In this document: piece after piece, positions 43,205 through 51,715 of the stretch | How positions within the stretch are numbered: position 1 is the first letter of the stretch | How the letters are laid out: every line of letters begins with the position of its first letter | DNA from: Rhizobium sp. BK313 | GTDB taxonomy: Bacteria; Pseudomonadota; Alphaproteobacteria; Rhizobiales; Rhizobiaceae | Direction: 5' to 3' | NCBI RefSeq assembly: GCF_014193655.1 | Contig: NZ_JACHZQ010000012.1 | Span: forward strand, 1-64,000 | Length of the DNA: 64,000 nucleotides | Program-made: the position numbers and the translations under genes | The notes under the pieces: generated by a model | Told to the model about the DNA's origin: nothing | Databases searched by the model: none | Seen by the model: only the letters and a program-made list of their open reading frames with translations

Positions 43205-43878
43205 TTGAAGCGTACGCTCGCGTCGACGCCAGCAAATTCCGGGGAAACGTCCAATTTCTGCGCAGCGAGCACGACTTCCAGACGATTGCGCGCATCAAGC
43301 TTCTGCATCAACAGCGTCATGTAATGTTTGACCGTCTTCTCGCTGATATCCAACATCCGGGCAATCTCCCGGTTCGTCTTTCCCATCATCAGGTAGCGGA
43401 CGATTTGCTCCTCGCGAGCGCTCAATTGCTTCTGAACCTGAGTCTTGCGACGCATTTCAGCTGCTTTCATCGACAGGATCACCTTGGTCGCGAAGCCCGG
43501 CGTGATGAAGGTGTTGCCGCTATGAACGATCCTGATCGCCTCGTGCAAATCCCTCGCTGTGCTCCCCTTGAGCACATAACCATTGACACCGAGATCGAGT
43601 ACGCGAATGGCGGTGTCGATATTCGATGCCGCCGTAAAGACGATGATCCTGGTCGAATGATAATTCCGTATGATCACTTCAATGGCCGCGATCGCGTCGC
43701 CGGGCATATTAAGGTCGAGGACGAGAACGTCGGGACGATGCTCCTCGGCGATCCTTAACGCATCCACTGCATTTTCGCCCTGAGCGGAAATAAAAAGATC
43801 ATCCTTTCCGGAATAAATACTGACGAGACCTTCGAGCAAAATTGGATGATCATCAACAAACGCAACTGATATTGGCAT
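43201..43878 (-). CDS. Second NarL/FixJ-type response regulator
   Basis: Regulator of 225 residues on the opposite strand to its neighbours. The receiver shows VAFVDDHPILLEG, the phosphorylated Asp in DVLVLDLNMPGDA and Lys in NGYVLKGSTARDL. The output domain reads LSAREEQIVRYLMMGKTNRE and EKTVKHYMTLLMQKLDARNR. Its TAG stop overlaps the TAG of the kinase at 41750 in a shared CTAG. It is the natural partner of that kinase, although transcribed from its own promoter in the AT-rich region 43879-44029. Confidence 0.9.
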   Translation of the reverse strand: MPISVAFVDDHPILLEGLVSIYSGKDDLFISAQGENAVDALRIAEEHRPDVLVLDLNMPGDAIAAIEVIIRNYHSTRIIVFTAASNIDTAIRVLDLGVNGYVLKGSTARDLHEAIRIVHSGNTFITPGFATKVILSMKAAEMRRKTQVQKQLSAREEQIVRYLMMGKTNREIARMLDISEKTVKHYMTLLMQKLDARNRLEVVLAAQKLDVSPEFAGVDASVRFN

Positions 43879-44029
43879 GCCTCGAAACCCTCATCGTGTC
43901 TCGACCATGATAATAAATTTGCGCTTGACTTCAAATATATAAATCAATGGACCATTAATCCATTGTAATTAGTCGGAATGCCTGGAAAACGTATAAATAA
44001 GTAGATATTCAAAGTACATTTCGAATTCT

Positions 44030-44638
44030 TTACTTCAAACCGTCGGTGTGATCCGATTTTGATTCGTCGGACGGCGCCATCAACTCGTCATAAAAAGGCG
44101 ATGGCGCTGGTAACCCGAGTAGTTCACTGCGAGTTGGCGGTAGCAAACGAACGGCAGTCATTTGGCCTTTCCTCGCTCGAAGGAGATCGCCCATTATCAA
44201 AATATTCGTGCGACCGTCGAACGCGGCATGATGGCCGACAAAAATCACAACCGTTCGGTCGGTATGCTCTATGATCACAAAACGATAGAGACGATCTTCA
44301 CCTAGGCCGAAAGATTGACCGAGCTGGCAAGCGATCAACAGATCAAGATCCAAGTCTTGGGAACACCGGAACTCGCAGATTGGATCGGTCAGCTGTGATC
44401 GGACGAAAACGGGTCGCTGGCCTGGAGTCTTCCTGATGCTTGCAGACATCAAAGGGTAGCGGGAGATGACGGTCTGCACTGCCTCAGACCACTGAGCGTG
44501 ATCACGTGTTCCGTTCAATTCGGCCACTAGCAATGCCAATCGACTGAAGGTGGCCTCCGTTGCCCAAAAAAATTCCGATAAGGCATCAAGCGTACCGAGG
44601 TCCTGCAAGTCTGCAGATATAGGAGAATTTTTAATCAT
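44030..44638 (-). CDS. N-terminal half of a condensation-domain-like acyltransferase (truncated)
   Basis: A 202-residue protein homologous to the first half of the 405-residue acyltransferase at 19758: LDALSEFFWATEATF against LGVIEEFFWLFDHSC, WSEAVQTVISRYPLMSASI against WRAAVDALQARHPMLSVSI, and the catalytic motif GHHAAFDGRTNI against THHAIADGLSSI. It stops shortly after the motif, so the second lobe is missing. It may be a relic, or a partner of a second-lobe protein not seen here. ATG 44638 has an AAAGG site; the frame is open to 44740. It lies downstream of the GMC oxidoreductase on the same strand. Confidence 0.65.
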   Translation of the reverse strand: MIKNSPISADLQDLGTLDALSEFFWATEATFSRLALLVAELNGTRDHAQWSEAVQTVISRYPLMSASIRKTPGQRPVFVRSQLTDPICEFRCSQDLDLDLLIACQLGQSFGLGEDRLYRFVIIEHTDRTVVIFVGHHAAFDGRTNILIMGDLLRARKGQMTAVRLLPPTRSELLGLPAPSPFYDELMAPSDESKSDHTDGLK

Positions 44639-44747
44639 GTCGATATGCCTTTTAATCAAGCAAGTTAACTGCACAGCGCGTACCTGCCGCGTGGGAATGG
44701 GCTCGCGATGTTCTATTCCGCTGAGCCTGCGCCTCAACACAGGATGG

Positions 44748-46373
44748 CTATAGGCGCCGCTCGCGCACGATTGCCCTGCTTGCCTGCTCCCCGATGATGA
44801 CGCTGGGAGCCATGGTGTTGGCCAAGGGAACCCGCGGCATCACGGAAGCATCTGCGATACGGAGCCTGTCGACGCCGTAAACCTTAAGGCGGCCATCCAC
44901 GACAGACATATCGTCCTGCCCCATCTTGGCAGTGCAGCTCTGATGCCAAACGGTCGTCAGGCCGTCGCGGATGAAATTATCGATGTCGGCAGAGGAGCGT
45001 GTGTGCGGCATGACCTCCCGCTTCACAAAACTCTCAAGAGCCTGGGAGTTGCCAACCTCGCGAGCAAGCTCCACGCATCGCCGCAATGCGATCAGGTCTG
45101 CCGGATCGGACAGGATCTGCGAGTCGATCAGGATTGGATCTTCCGGCTTGGCACCTGTGAGGCGCAGGCGGCCAACGCTGTGCGGGCGTAGCAGGGCTGG
45201 AAATATTCCCCATGAGCCGGCTTGCACAGGGTAACGCGCCGCGAGTTCGGGCGTGGCGACCGGGAATTGGATTTGTAGCAATTGGATATCCGGACTGTCC
45301 AATTCCGACGTGCTCCTGGCGAAGATAGTTGCTTCGCCACCATTATCGTGAGGGGGTAACGGGTCTGGATATTCCCAAATGCAACTTGAGACCATGACGT
45401 GGTCCTGGAAATTGGCGCCTACTCCAGGAAGATCTTGGACCACCGGAATGCCGAGAGATGTCAGCACTTTGGCGTCGCCGATACCTGACTGCATCAGTAC
45501 CTTGGGAGTCTGGATCGCACCCAGGGACAGGATCACCTCCTGCGACGCGAGGAAGCGTTGAGTCCGACCGTCGCGGATACACTCCACGCCAACCGCTGCT
45601 CCTCGGTCGATGATTACGCGGGTGACCAAAGTTCCCGTCAGTACCGTGAGATTCGGCTGGTTCATCAGCGGAAAAGTGTAGGATCGGAAGATCGATTGCC
45701 GTTTGCCATCGCGAATTCGCAAGTTGAAATAGGAAGCGCCCCCGGAGCCTTCCATCATGGCGCCGTTCAAATCGTCGAAGACGGGAATATCGAGCTCGCT
45801 GGCCGCATCGAGCATCGCAGCCGCCACGGGGTGTGGATCAAGCGGGGGCGTTACGTACAAGAGACCATCCTGCCCGCGGCGGGCCGGATCGGGTGCGCCC
45901 TGCCAGTTCTCGATCTCGCGGTAAATGCCCAGAACGGATTCATAGCTCCAGGCAGGATCGCCTGCCTCGGCGGCAAAATAATCCCAGTCGCTCTTATGGC
46001 CGCGGACCCAAAGCATAACGTTGATGCTTGATCCTCCACCCAGCACCTTGCCCATACTCATCGGGAGCGACCGCCCGTTGAGATACGGATTGGGCAATGC
46101 ATTGAAAGCCCAATCGCGCGCACTCCCCAGATTAAGCGGCCACGCCGCCGCTATCTGTACCTCGGTGGCGCTGTCACTTCCGCCAGCCTCGATCAGCAGC
46201 ACCGAGACGTCTGAATTTTCGGCCAATCGCCGCGCGACGACAGAACCAGACGATCCAGAACCGCAGACGATGAAATCATAAGTGGCTCGAAGAGCGCCGC
46301 GAAGTTGAAGTTGGTTTTCTTCGACCTCGCGTGCGAATTCCGCATCAAGACGCTCATCTATTGTTTCGTTCAT
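44748..46373 (-). CDS. GMC-family FAD-dependent alcohol dehydrogenase (choline-dehydrogenase-like)
   Basis: Flavoenzyme of 541 residues that oxidises an alcohol. The FAD-binding motif is DFIVCGSGSSGSVVARRLAE with LLIEAGG, followed by GKVLGGGSSINVMLWVRGHK, the second GMC signature LSLGAIQTPKVLMQSGIG and the C-terminal active-site region TVWHQSCTAKMG with LRIADASVMP. There is no signal peptide. GGGAG precedes the ATG. It lies 96 bases downstream of an alpha/beta hydrolase gene, and the two could act in sequence on an ester or polymer-derived alcohol. The substrate cannot be read from the sequence. Confidence 0.9.
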   Translation of the reverse strand: MNETIDERLDAEFAREVEENQLQLRGALRATYDFIVCGSGSSGSVVARRLAENSDVSVLLIEAGGSDSATEVQIAAAWPLNLGSARDWAFNALPNPYLNGRSLPMSMGKVLGGGSSINVMLWVRGHKSDWDYFAAEAGDPAWSYESVLGIYREIENWQGAPDPARRGQDGLLYVTPPLDPHPVAAAMLDAASELDIPVFDDLNGAMMEGSGGASYFNLRIRDGKRQSIFRSYTFPLMNQPNLTVLTGTLVTRVIIDRGAAVGVECIRDGRTQRFLASQEVILSLGAIQTPKVLMQSGIGDAKVLTSLGIPVVQDLPGVGANFQDHVMVSSCIWEYPDPLPPHDNGGEATIFARSTSELDSPDIQLLQIQFPVATPELAARYPVQAGSWGIFPALLRPHSVGRLRLTGAKPEDPILIDSQILSDPADLIALRRCVELAREVGNSQALESFVKREVMPHTRSSADIDNFIRDGLTTVWHQSCTAKMGQDDMSVVDGRLKVYGVDRLRIADASVMPRVPLANTMAPSVIIGEQASRAIVRERRL

Positions 46374-46469
46374 TTTTTACTCCCGCACACGGCAAAAGAT
46401 AGAATTTCTACTCGGGCGAGACCGCTCGCTCGGTCGTTCATGTATGGACCGGGCCGATTGCGTTCTCAT

Positions 46470-47330
46470 TTAACCGTCGAGGAAGGTGCGGACGTGGCTG
46501 ACAAAAGCCTGATGGTGCTGAAAAAAAGCGCCGTGGCCGGAGTCGGGATAGAGTATCAAGTGCGCGTTGCTCATGGCTTTGAACATCGTATAGGCATTGT
46601 CAGCAGGCAGCATGGTGTCGTTGCTGCCGCAGACCACAAGAGTAGGCTGCCGAATGGCACGCAACAGTACGTGCTCGGGATCAGGGGTGGCGCACCAGCT
46701 GATCAGCGCCATGGCCTGCGGATCAGTCACGCTATTGTCGCTCTCGACGTCCCGATCTTCCTTCCGAGCGTAAACCCGATCCAGAAACGCCTTACCGGCT
46801 GCTTGGCTGGCGGTTGACTTCGTGAAGAACAAAGGCAGCCGCACGTCCGGCGCTTGTTTGGAAAAGGCTTCCTGTAGAACTGATAGGAGGTGTTCCTCCC
46901 CGCCGTGCGGCGCGGTGCCGGCGAGAACAAGCTTGCGGACGAGGGGCTTCTGGTCGGCGGCGATCTGCTGAGCAACGCAGCCGCCGAGGGAAAAGCCCAG
47001 CAGGTCAACTTCGGAAAGGCCGAGTGCATCGATCAAGGTAACCGCGTCGCGGGCCATCGCCGCAACATTGTCAGGCGTTTGGCCAGTGGAACAACCGACG
47101 CCAGCATTGTCGAAAACGATCACCGGGCGATCGCTAGCAAGAGCATTCACGACGGCGGGATCCCAGGCGTCAATATTGCCCGAGAAGTGTTGCAGAAAGA
47201 CCAGCGGAGTTCCGGTCGATGGGCCGAGGCGACGATAGGCGAAGCGGATGCCGTCGCCTTCGACATACTGGGTGGGCGCTGATTCCAGCGCGACGCTGTC
47301 GCGGATCGCCGCAGCGTTGATTTCGGTCAT
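46470..47330 (-). CDS. Alpha/beta hydrolase
   Basis: Hydrolase of 286 residues. The oxyanion-side motif LVFLQHFSGNIDAWDP, the nucleophile elbow LLGFSLGGCVAQQ, an acid residue in VVCGSNDTMLPADN and the His in YPDSGHGAFFQH form the catalytic set. It resembles the dehalogenase/peroxidase-like hydrolases of the YcdJ/RutD branch. No signal peptide. ATG 47330 has GGAGA upstream; the frame is open to 47501. It is upstream of the GMC oxidoreductase gene on the same strand. Confidence 0.88.
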   Translation of the reverse strand: MTEINAAAIRDSVALESAPTQYVEGDGIRFAYRRLGPSTGTPLVFLQHFSGNIDAWDPAVVNALASDRPVIVFDNAGVGCSTGQTPDNVAAMARDAVTLIDALGLSEVDLLGFSLGGCVAQQIAADQKPLVRKLVLAGTAPHGGEEHLLSVLQEAFSKQAPDVRLPLFFTKSTASQAAGKAFLDRVYARKEDRDVESDNSVTDPQAMALISWCATPDPEHVLLRAIRQPTLVVCGSNDTMLPADNAYTMFKAMSNAHLILYPDSGHGAFFQHHQAFVSHVRTFLDG

Positions 47331-47526
47331 GTCATTCTCCAGATGCTCGAGAAAACCGTCTGTTTGGCGGTAGCGGGAAAGACGATCGCATGGCGTTTTG
47401 ATCGGGTGTTCCGAGGCGGAAGGCAGCGTGAAAAGTCTGATCGTGCAGGACAAAGCTGCCATGGTTTCCTGGCAATGAGCCAATGGGCATGATCTACCCA
47501 AGGCTCATTGCCGGTCTATATGGAGA

Positions 47527-48282
47527 TCACTTTCCCTTTGCGGCCTCTTCGATAAGCGCTGCCACCTCTTTTGAGTGGGAAACCGGTGAAGCATGGCTCG
47601 ACGGGATCGTCACGGTCTTGGCCTTCATGCGCTGCGCAAAGAACCCCTCAGCCTGAGGCGGCAACATCATGTCATTGCCGGAGATTGCGTAGTAGGTGGG
47701 CTTGTCGTGCCAGGCGGCGATGCTGGCCTTGGCACCAAACGCCGCGGCGCTGATCGGCATCTGTACCTTGGCCAGCGCGGCGCCTTCAGCGGCTGGGACG
47801 TCGCCGACAAATACACGGGGGAATGCCTGCGGATCAATCGACAGGAAGCCCTTGGCGTCTGCGTGCACCGCTTTCAGTCCCTCGGTGGGCGGGCCGTTGC
47901 TCGATAGTGCCTGGACGCTCTCGCCCTTGTCGGGCGCGAAGGCCGCCACATAAACCAGCGCCTTCACCTTGGGACTATCGCCGGCTTCGCCGATCACCAC
48001 ACCTCCCCAGGAGTGCCCGACCAGAACTGTCGGCCCCTTCTGTGCCGCTAGTACCCTTTTTGTCGCGGCGATGTCGGCGTCTAGAGAGGTGAGAGGGATG
48101 GCGACCTCGGAAACCCTGAAGCCTTTCTTGCGCAGAATACCGGCAACCTTGTTCCAGCTTGAAGGGCCGGCGAAGGCGCCGTGGACGAGCACCACGTTGC
48201 GGGCCGGGGCTGTTTCGGCGACGGCGGGGCTGGTGATGCCCAGAATGGCGGCTAGGGCCGCGGCGACGTTCAGAAGTTTCAT
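47527..48282 (-). CDS. Exported alpha/beta hydrolase
   Basis: Hydrolase of 251 residues with a Sec signal peptide (MKLLNVAAALAAILGITSPA, cleavage near AVAE). The motif VVLVHGAFAGPSSWNKVAG and the nucleophile elbow VLVGHSWGGVVIG define the fold, with the His in IPSSHASPVSHS near the C-terminus. It belongs to the group of small esterase-like proteins often found beside AraC regulators. ATG 48282 has an AGAGGA site; the frame is open to 48414. It is divergent from the AraC-type gene at 48447. Confidence 0.88.
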   Translation of the reverse strand: MKLLNVAAALAAILGITSPAVAETAPARNVVLVHGAFAGPSSWNKVAGILRKKGFRVSEVAIPLTSLDADIAATKRVLAAQKGPTVLVGHSWGGVVIGEAGDSPKVKALVYVAAFAPDKGESVQALSSNGPPTEGLKAVHADAKGFLSIDPQAFPRVFVGDVPAAEGAALAKVQMPISAAAFGAKASIAAWHDKPTYYAISGNDMMLPPQAEGFFAQRMKAKTVTIPSSHASPVSHSKEVAALIEEAAKGK

Positions 48283-48381
48283 TGGAAGGTCCTCTTTGAT
48301 GCGCAGCCGCAGCGGAAAATCGGCAAAATGTTGATTGAGCTTGCAGGCGGCAAGGGTAATCGGCTTCTCTCTGGAGGATGC

Positions 48382-48401
48382 CGTATATTGAGTTATATAC
48401 G
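48382..48401. promoter_or_regulatory. Seven-base inverted repeat in the hydrolase/araC divergent gap
   Basis: The arms CGTATAT (48382-48388) and ATATACG (48395-48401) are perfect complements with a six-base spacer. They lie between the exported hydrolase gene and the divergent AraC-type regulator, where an operator would be expected. AraC proteins more often use direct repeats, so another factor could be the ligand. Confidence 0.35.
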
Positions 48402-48446
48402 ACCTCCATTGCACCAGTGGTGTAGTGCTAAGCGGTGAAATGAACC

Positions 48447-49355
48447 ATGATAGACCTTCCTGAAAACTTGACCATTTATCCGGACACCAATGTACGTGAG
48501 GCCCTGTCGACGGATTTGTTGTCCCACGTGCTTGCCCAAATTCGCCTCACCGGCGACAAGCTTTATTCTCGCACGCTACAAGTCCGTCAGGCGGCGGAAC
48601 TGGAGGCGGGAACGGCTCAGGTTGTGATCGTGACGCAGGGCGCACTAACTCTTGAGGGCGACCAAGGAACTCAGCTGGTCCTGGAGACCGGGGGCTTGCT
48701 TCTTTTACCGCACGGTCCGGCGGATCTACGTTTGGTGCCAGACAACGCGCCTGCCGCCTTTGTCGCCTGTCATTTCTGGTTTGATCCAGATAGCCTCCGC
48801 GGCATGCTCCTTGCGTTGCCTCCCTGGATTTACATCCGGCGCTCAGAGGCAGCCGGATGGATTGAGGGAATTATCCAATTCCTGATGATCGAGGCCGACG
48901 ATCTCCAACCTGGTGCAGCCTTGATGATCTCGCGCCTGATCGACCTGGTGGTGATCCGGACCCTTCGCACTTGGGTTCAGCAAGGCCAAACCGCAGGATG
49001 GCTCGGGGGGCTGGTCGATACGCGTGTCGCTCGGGCAGTGAAGGCCATTCACGAAAGGCCTTCCCAGCGATGGCGTATCAAGGACCTCGCCGAGATCGCC
49101 GGAATGTCCAAATCTAGTTTTTGCGACCGATTTACGAGGCTGGTGGGCCGATCGCCGCTACGCTACCACAATGAATGGCGCCTGGCGCTGGCGCGAGATT
49201 TATTGGTCAAGGGCGATATGAGGGTGGGCCAAATTGGTCTGAACATTGGCTATGAATCCGAGGCCGCGTTTAGCCGCGCATACAAAGCGCTCTTCGGGCA
49301 TCCGCCGCACGCCGAACGTAGGCTTCGTAACGGCCCGCAGCGCAGTTTCGGCTAG
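48447..49355 (+). CDS. AraC-family transcriptional regulator with cupin-type sensor
   Basis: Regulator of 302 residues. The N-terminal half is a cupin-like ligand domain (VIVTQGALTLEGDQGTQLVL, LLLLPHGPADLRLVPDN). The C-terminal half has the two AraC helix-turn-helix units: WRIKDLAEIAGMSKSSFCDR and QIGLNIGYESEAAFSRAYKA, followed by FGHPPHAER. It is divergent from the exported alpha/beta hydrolase at 47527, its probable target. The ribosome site GGTGAAA is seven bases before the ATG. Confidence 0.92.
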   Translation: MIDLPENLTIYPDTNVREALSTDLLSHVLAQIRLTGDKLYSRTLQVRQAAELEAGTAQVVIVTQGALTLEGDQGTQLVLETGGLLLLPHGPADLRLVPDNAPAAFVACHFWFDPDSLRGMLLALPPWIYIRRSEAAGWIEGIIQFLMIEADDLQPGAALMISRLIDLVVIRTLRTWVQQGQTAGWLGGLVDTRVARAVKAIHERPSQRWRIKDLAEIAGMSKSSFCDRFTRLVGRSPLRYHNEWRLALARDLLVKGDMRVGQIGLNIGYESEAAFSRAYKALFGHPPHAERRLRNGPQRSFG

Positions 49356-49510
49356 AGTGACACTCCAGATCGGATGAAAATCGCATGCTTCATCTACGTT
49401 TCGTGACAGTCGGATGGTGGGGCAAATTTTGCGGCCATCGACAGTTTTCTCAACGCAGTATGTCGATTTATCGTTCTTTTTCCGTGTTGTAGCATCTACA
49501 TAACAAGACT

Positions 49511-50625
49511 GACGTTGGTGCGCGGATCGTTAATCGGATTGGGGTAGGCGGGTGGGGAGCTCAAATTGGTCTGTCGCAACCATGCCTTTCAAACACAATG
49601 GCACCCGCCGCCATCACATCGGCAAGATGAAATTCAAGGTGACGAACTGGGCCGAGTACGAGGCAGGGCTCCGTCGGCGTGGCGGCTTGACCCTGTGGCT
49701 GACGCCGGAAGCCCTTGTGTCCTGGCAAGCGCCAAGACGCAAGACGAGAGGTGGGCATCCCCGCTATTCGGATCTGGCGATCGAAACCACGTTGACGCTG
49801 GGCCTGGTATTCGGACTGCGTCTGCGCCAGACGGAAGGGTTCCTGGGATCACTGCTGTCATTGATGGGACTGGCTCTCGCCGTTCCCGATCACACCACGC
49901 TGAGCCGCCGGGCAAGGACATGGCGATCGCCCGGAAGACAATATGATCGCCAGCTTCCAGCGGACGGACCGGTGCATGTTCTGGTCGATAGCACCGGACT
50001 CGAGGTTTACGGCGCGGGCCAATGGTTGGAAGAGAAACATGGCACCAGATCCCGCCGCAGTTGGCGAAAGTTGCATCTGGCGCTGGATGCCGATAACGGC
50101 GAGATCATCGCCCATACGATGACAGACCAAGACACGGGCGATGCCTCGCGGGTGGTACCGTTGCTCGACCAGATCGGTTGTCCGATCGCACAGTTTACCG
50201 CAGACGGCGCTTATGACGGAAAGCAGACCTACGACGCTGTCATCAACCACAGCGCCGATGCCGCCATCGTCATTCCGTCGCGTGCCAACGCAATCGAACC
50301 AATCGATGATCGATCTCCCGGCCAAAGGGATCTGCATATCGCCACAATCAAAAGAGACGGCCGGATGAAGTGGCAGATCTCCACCGGCTATGGCAGGCGC
50401 GCGCTGGTCGAGACCGCAATCGGACGGTACAAAGTCATCATCGGTCGGCGCCTGCGGGCCCGCTCGTTCCACGCTCAGCAGACGGAAGTCGCAATCGGCT
50501 GCACAGTCCTCAACCGCATGCTCGAATGCGCACGCCCGAAATCCGTCCGCCGTAATGGAGCCACCGCGTAAACAGCTCCATCAAAGACCGGCATCCGTTC
50601 AAGTCTCGATCCACGCACCAACGCC
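49511..50625 (+). mobile_element. Complete IS5-family insertion sequence
   Basis: Terminal inverted repeats GACGTTGGTGCGCGGATCG (49511-49529) and CGATCCACGCACCAACGCC (50607-50625) match at 17 of 19 positions and bound a 1115-base element with one intact transposase gene. The bases outside the ends (GACT on the left, CCTT on the right) do not form a target duplication. The right end abuts a palindrome next to the dnaE2 remnant. A diverged left end of a related element is at 21902. Confidence 0.88.
49582..50571 (+). CDS. IS5-family DDE transposase
   Basis: Intact transposase of 329 residues. The N-terminal part reads KVTNWAEYEAGLRRRGGLTL and WQAPRRKTRGGHPRYSDLAI. The DDE residues are Asp in VHVLVDSTGLEVYGAGQW, Asp in QFTADGAYDGKQTYDAV and Glu in GRRALVETAIGRYKVIIG, with the YREK-like signature in the last. 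The start is ATG 49582 (MPFKHNGTRRHHIGK); the frame is open to 49552. The gene has no frameshift, so the element may be active. Confidence 0.92.
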   Translation: MPFKHNGTRRHHIGKMKFKVTNWAEYEAGLRRRGGLTLWLTPEALVSWQAPRRKTRGGHPRYSDLAIETTLTLGLVFGLRLRQTEGFLGSLLSLMGLALAVPDHTTLSRRARTWRSPGRQYDRQLPADGPVHVLVDSTGLEVYGAGQWLEEKHGTRSRRSWRKLHLALDADNGEIIAHTMTDQDTGDASRVVPLLDQIGCPIAQFTADGAYDGKQTYDAVINHSADAAIVIPSRANAIEPIDDRSPGQRDLHIATIKRDGRMKWQISTGYGRRALVETAIGRYKVIIGRRLRARSFHAQQTEVAIGCTVLNRMLECARPKSVRRNGATA

Positions 50626-50651
50626 CCTTTATGCCGAACTCGGCATAAAGG
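50626..50651. repeat. Perfect 12-base inverted repeat at IS5/dnaE2 junction
   Basis: CCTTTATGCCGA (50626-50637) and TCGGCATAAAGG (50640-50651) are exact complements with a two-base spacer. The repeat starts right after the IS5 right end and ends where recognisable dnaE2 coding sequence begins. It could be a recombination site, the end of a lost element, or the original target of the IS. Confidence 0.6.
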
Positions 50652-51215
50652 CACGAACATGTCGCGCGGGGCAACAACCGACTTCGGCTTGTCCCGCGGA
50701 TCCGGGCCGCCGCTATGAGCGAACTCGTCACCGCGACCGGTCGGCAATTTGAACTCCTCATCGCGACCAGCCATGCCGACAAGGTCGCCTGACAGGTCGA
50801 AGAGCTGTTGGGCGACAAGATGAACGACCTCCCCTTCCCGCTGGATCCTGCCATTGATCGCCATCATCGACGACCCGAGCACGACCCGTCGACGCTTCTC
50901 GAACAGGGTCGGCCAGACGACGAGATTGGCCGGTCCCGTTTCGTCCTCGATGGTGATGAACATCACGCCCTTGGGCCGATCCCGGCTTCTGCCGCACAAG
51001 GACTAGGCCGGCGGTATAGACCCAACGCCCGTCCCGCGCAGTCATCGCCTCGGCACAGGTAATGATGTTGCGTGCGGAAAGGTCCTTGCGAAGGAAGGCG
51101 ACCGGGTGCTGCCGCTGCGTCAGTCCAAGATTGCTATAGTCCTCGATGACATTGTGCCCGTCCGTCATCTGCCGAAGTGCGACCGCCGGCTCCTGCTGCT
51201 CGGCGAACGGTCTCA
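50652..51215 (-). pseudogene. dnaE2: Error-prone DNA polymerase DnaE2 (ImuC) C-terminal remnant
   Basis: The minus strand reads the last 180 residues of DnaE2: NLGLTQRQHPVAFLRKDLSA and WVYTAGLVLVRQKPGSA in one frame, then KGVMFITIEDETGPANLVVW, VVHLVAQQLFDLSGDLVG and KLPTGRGDEF in another. The frame change at about 50975 comes from an extra C in a short C run. The last 20 or so residues of a normal DnaE2 are replaced by the palindrome and IS5. The catalytic PHP and palm domains are gone. It belonged to the SOS mutagenesis cassette imuA-imuB-dnaE2. Confidence 0.88.
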
Positions 51216-51715
51216 CCTGCAGGCACGATGACGGTGTCGCGGCTGATGGCGCGGGCGCAGGCATGAGCCGCCCCCCAAGCATCGGCGACGGCGACGCGGG
51301 CCGTGAGCTTCCTGGCCAGGAACTGATTGGCAATCTTCGTCACCATTGGCAGTTCGCCGCCCTGCAGGTGATCTGCACCCTCGGTATCCATGACGATGCC
51401 GTCGATGCCATCAACGGCTACAATCGGAGAGTAGATCGTCAGCGCCCAGAGCGTGATGCGTTCGAGTGCTGCGGCATCCGCTGCAGGATCCGCATCGACC
51501 AGCATCAGGCCACGGAACAGCGCCTGCGCCTTGGCTGCCGGCATGCCGATACGAACGCCGGACTTTCGCGCCGCCGCGTCTGCCGCCGAAACCCAGCGCT
51601 TCGAACCGCTCCTGGCAATCACCGCGATCGCCTGGTCAGGTGGAATGGAGGGATCGGCGCGACGAATACGATCCGTCGGCAGATCCGGAAGATAGATCGA
51701 GACGACCCTTGTCAT
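51205..51715 (-). pseudogene. imuB: ImuB (Y-family polymerase-like) N-terminal remnant
   Basis: The frame starts MTRVVSIYLPDLPTDRIRR and continues with VSAADAAARKSGVRIGMPAA, DADPAADAAALERITLWAL and IVMDTEGADHLQGGE, then LTARVAVADAWGAAHACARA. This is the N-terminal 165 residues of ImuB, normally about 500. Near 51205 it joins dnaE2 sequence directly, so one deletion removed the C-terminal two-thirds of imuB and most of dnaE2. ImuB bridges DnaE2 to the sliding clamp; this fragment lacks the clamp-binding part. Confidence 0.85.

Noticed and set aside
49511..50625. Target-site duplication around the IS5 element
   Set aside because: The four bases on each side differ (GACT and CCTT), so none can be claimed.
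50652..51715. A novel fusion of a Y-family polymerase domain to a DnaE2 tail
   Set aside because: The reading frame changes twice across the joined segments and both parts are truncated, so this is a deletion product, not a designed fusion.
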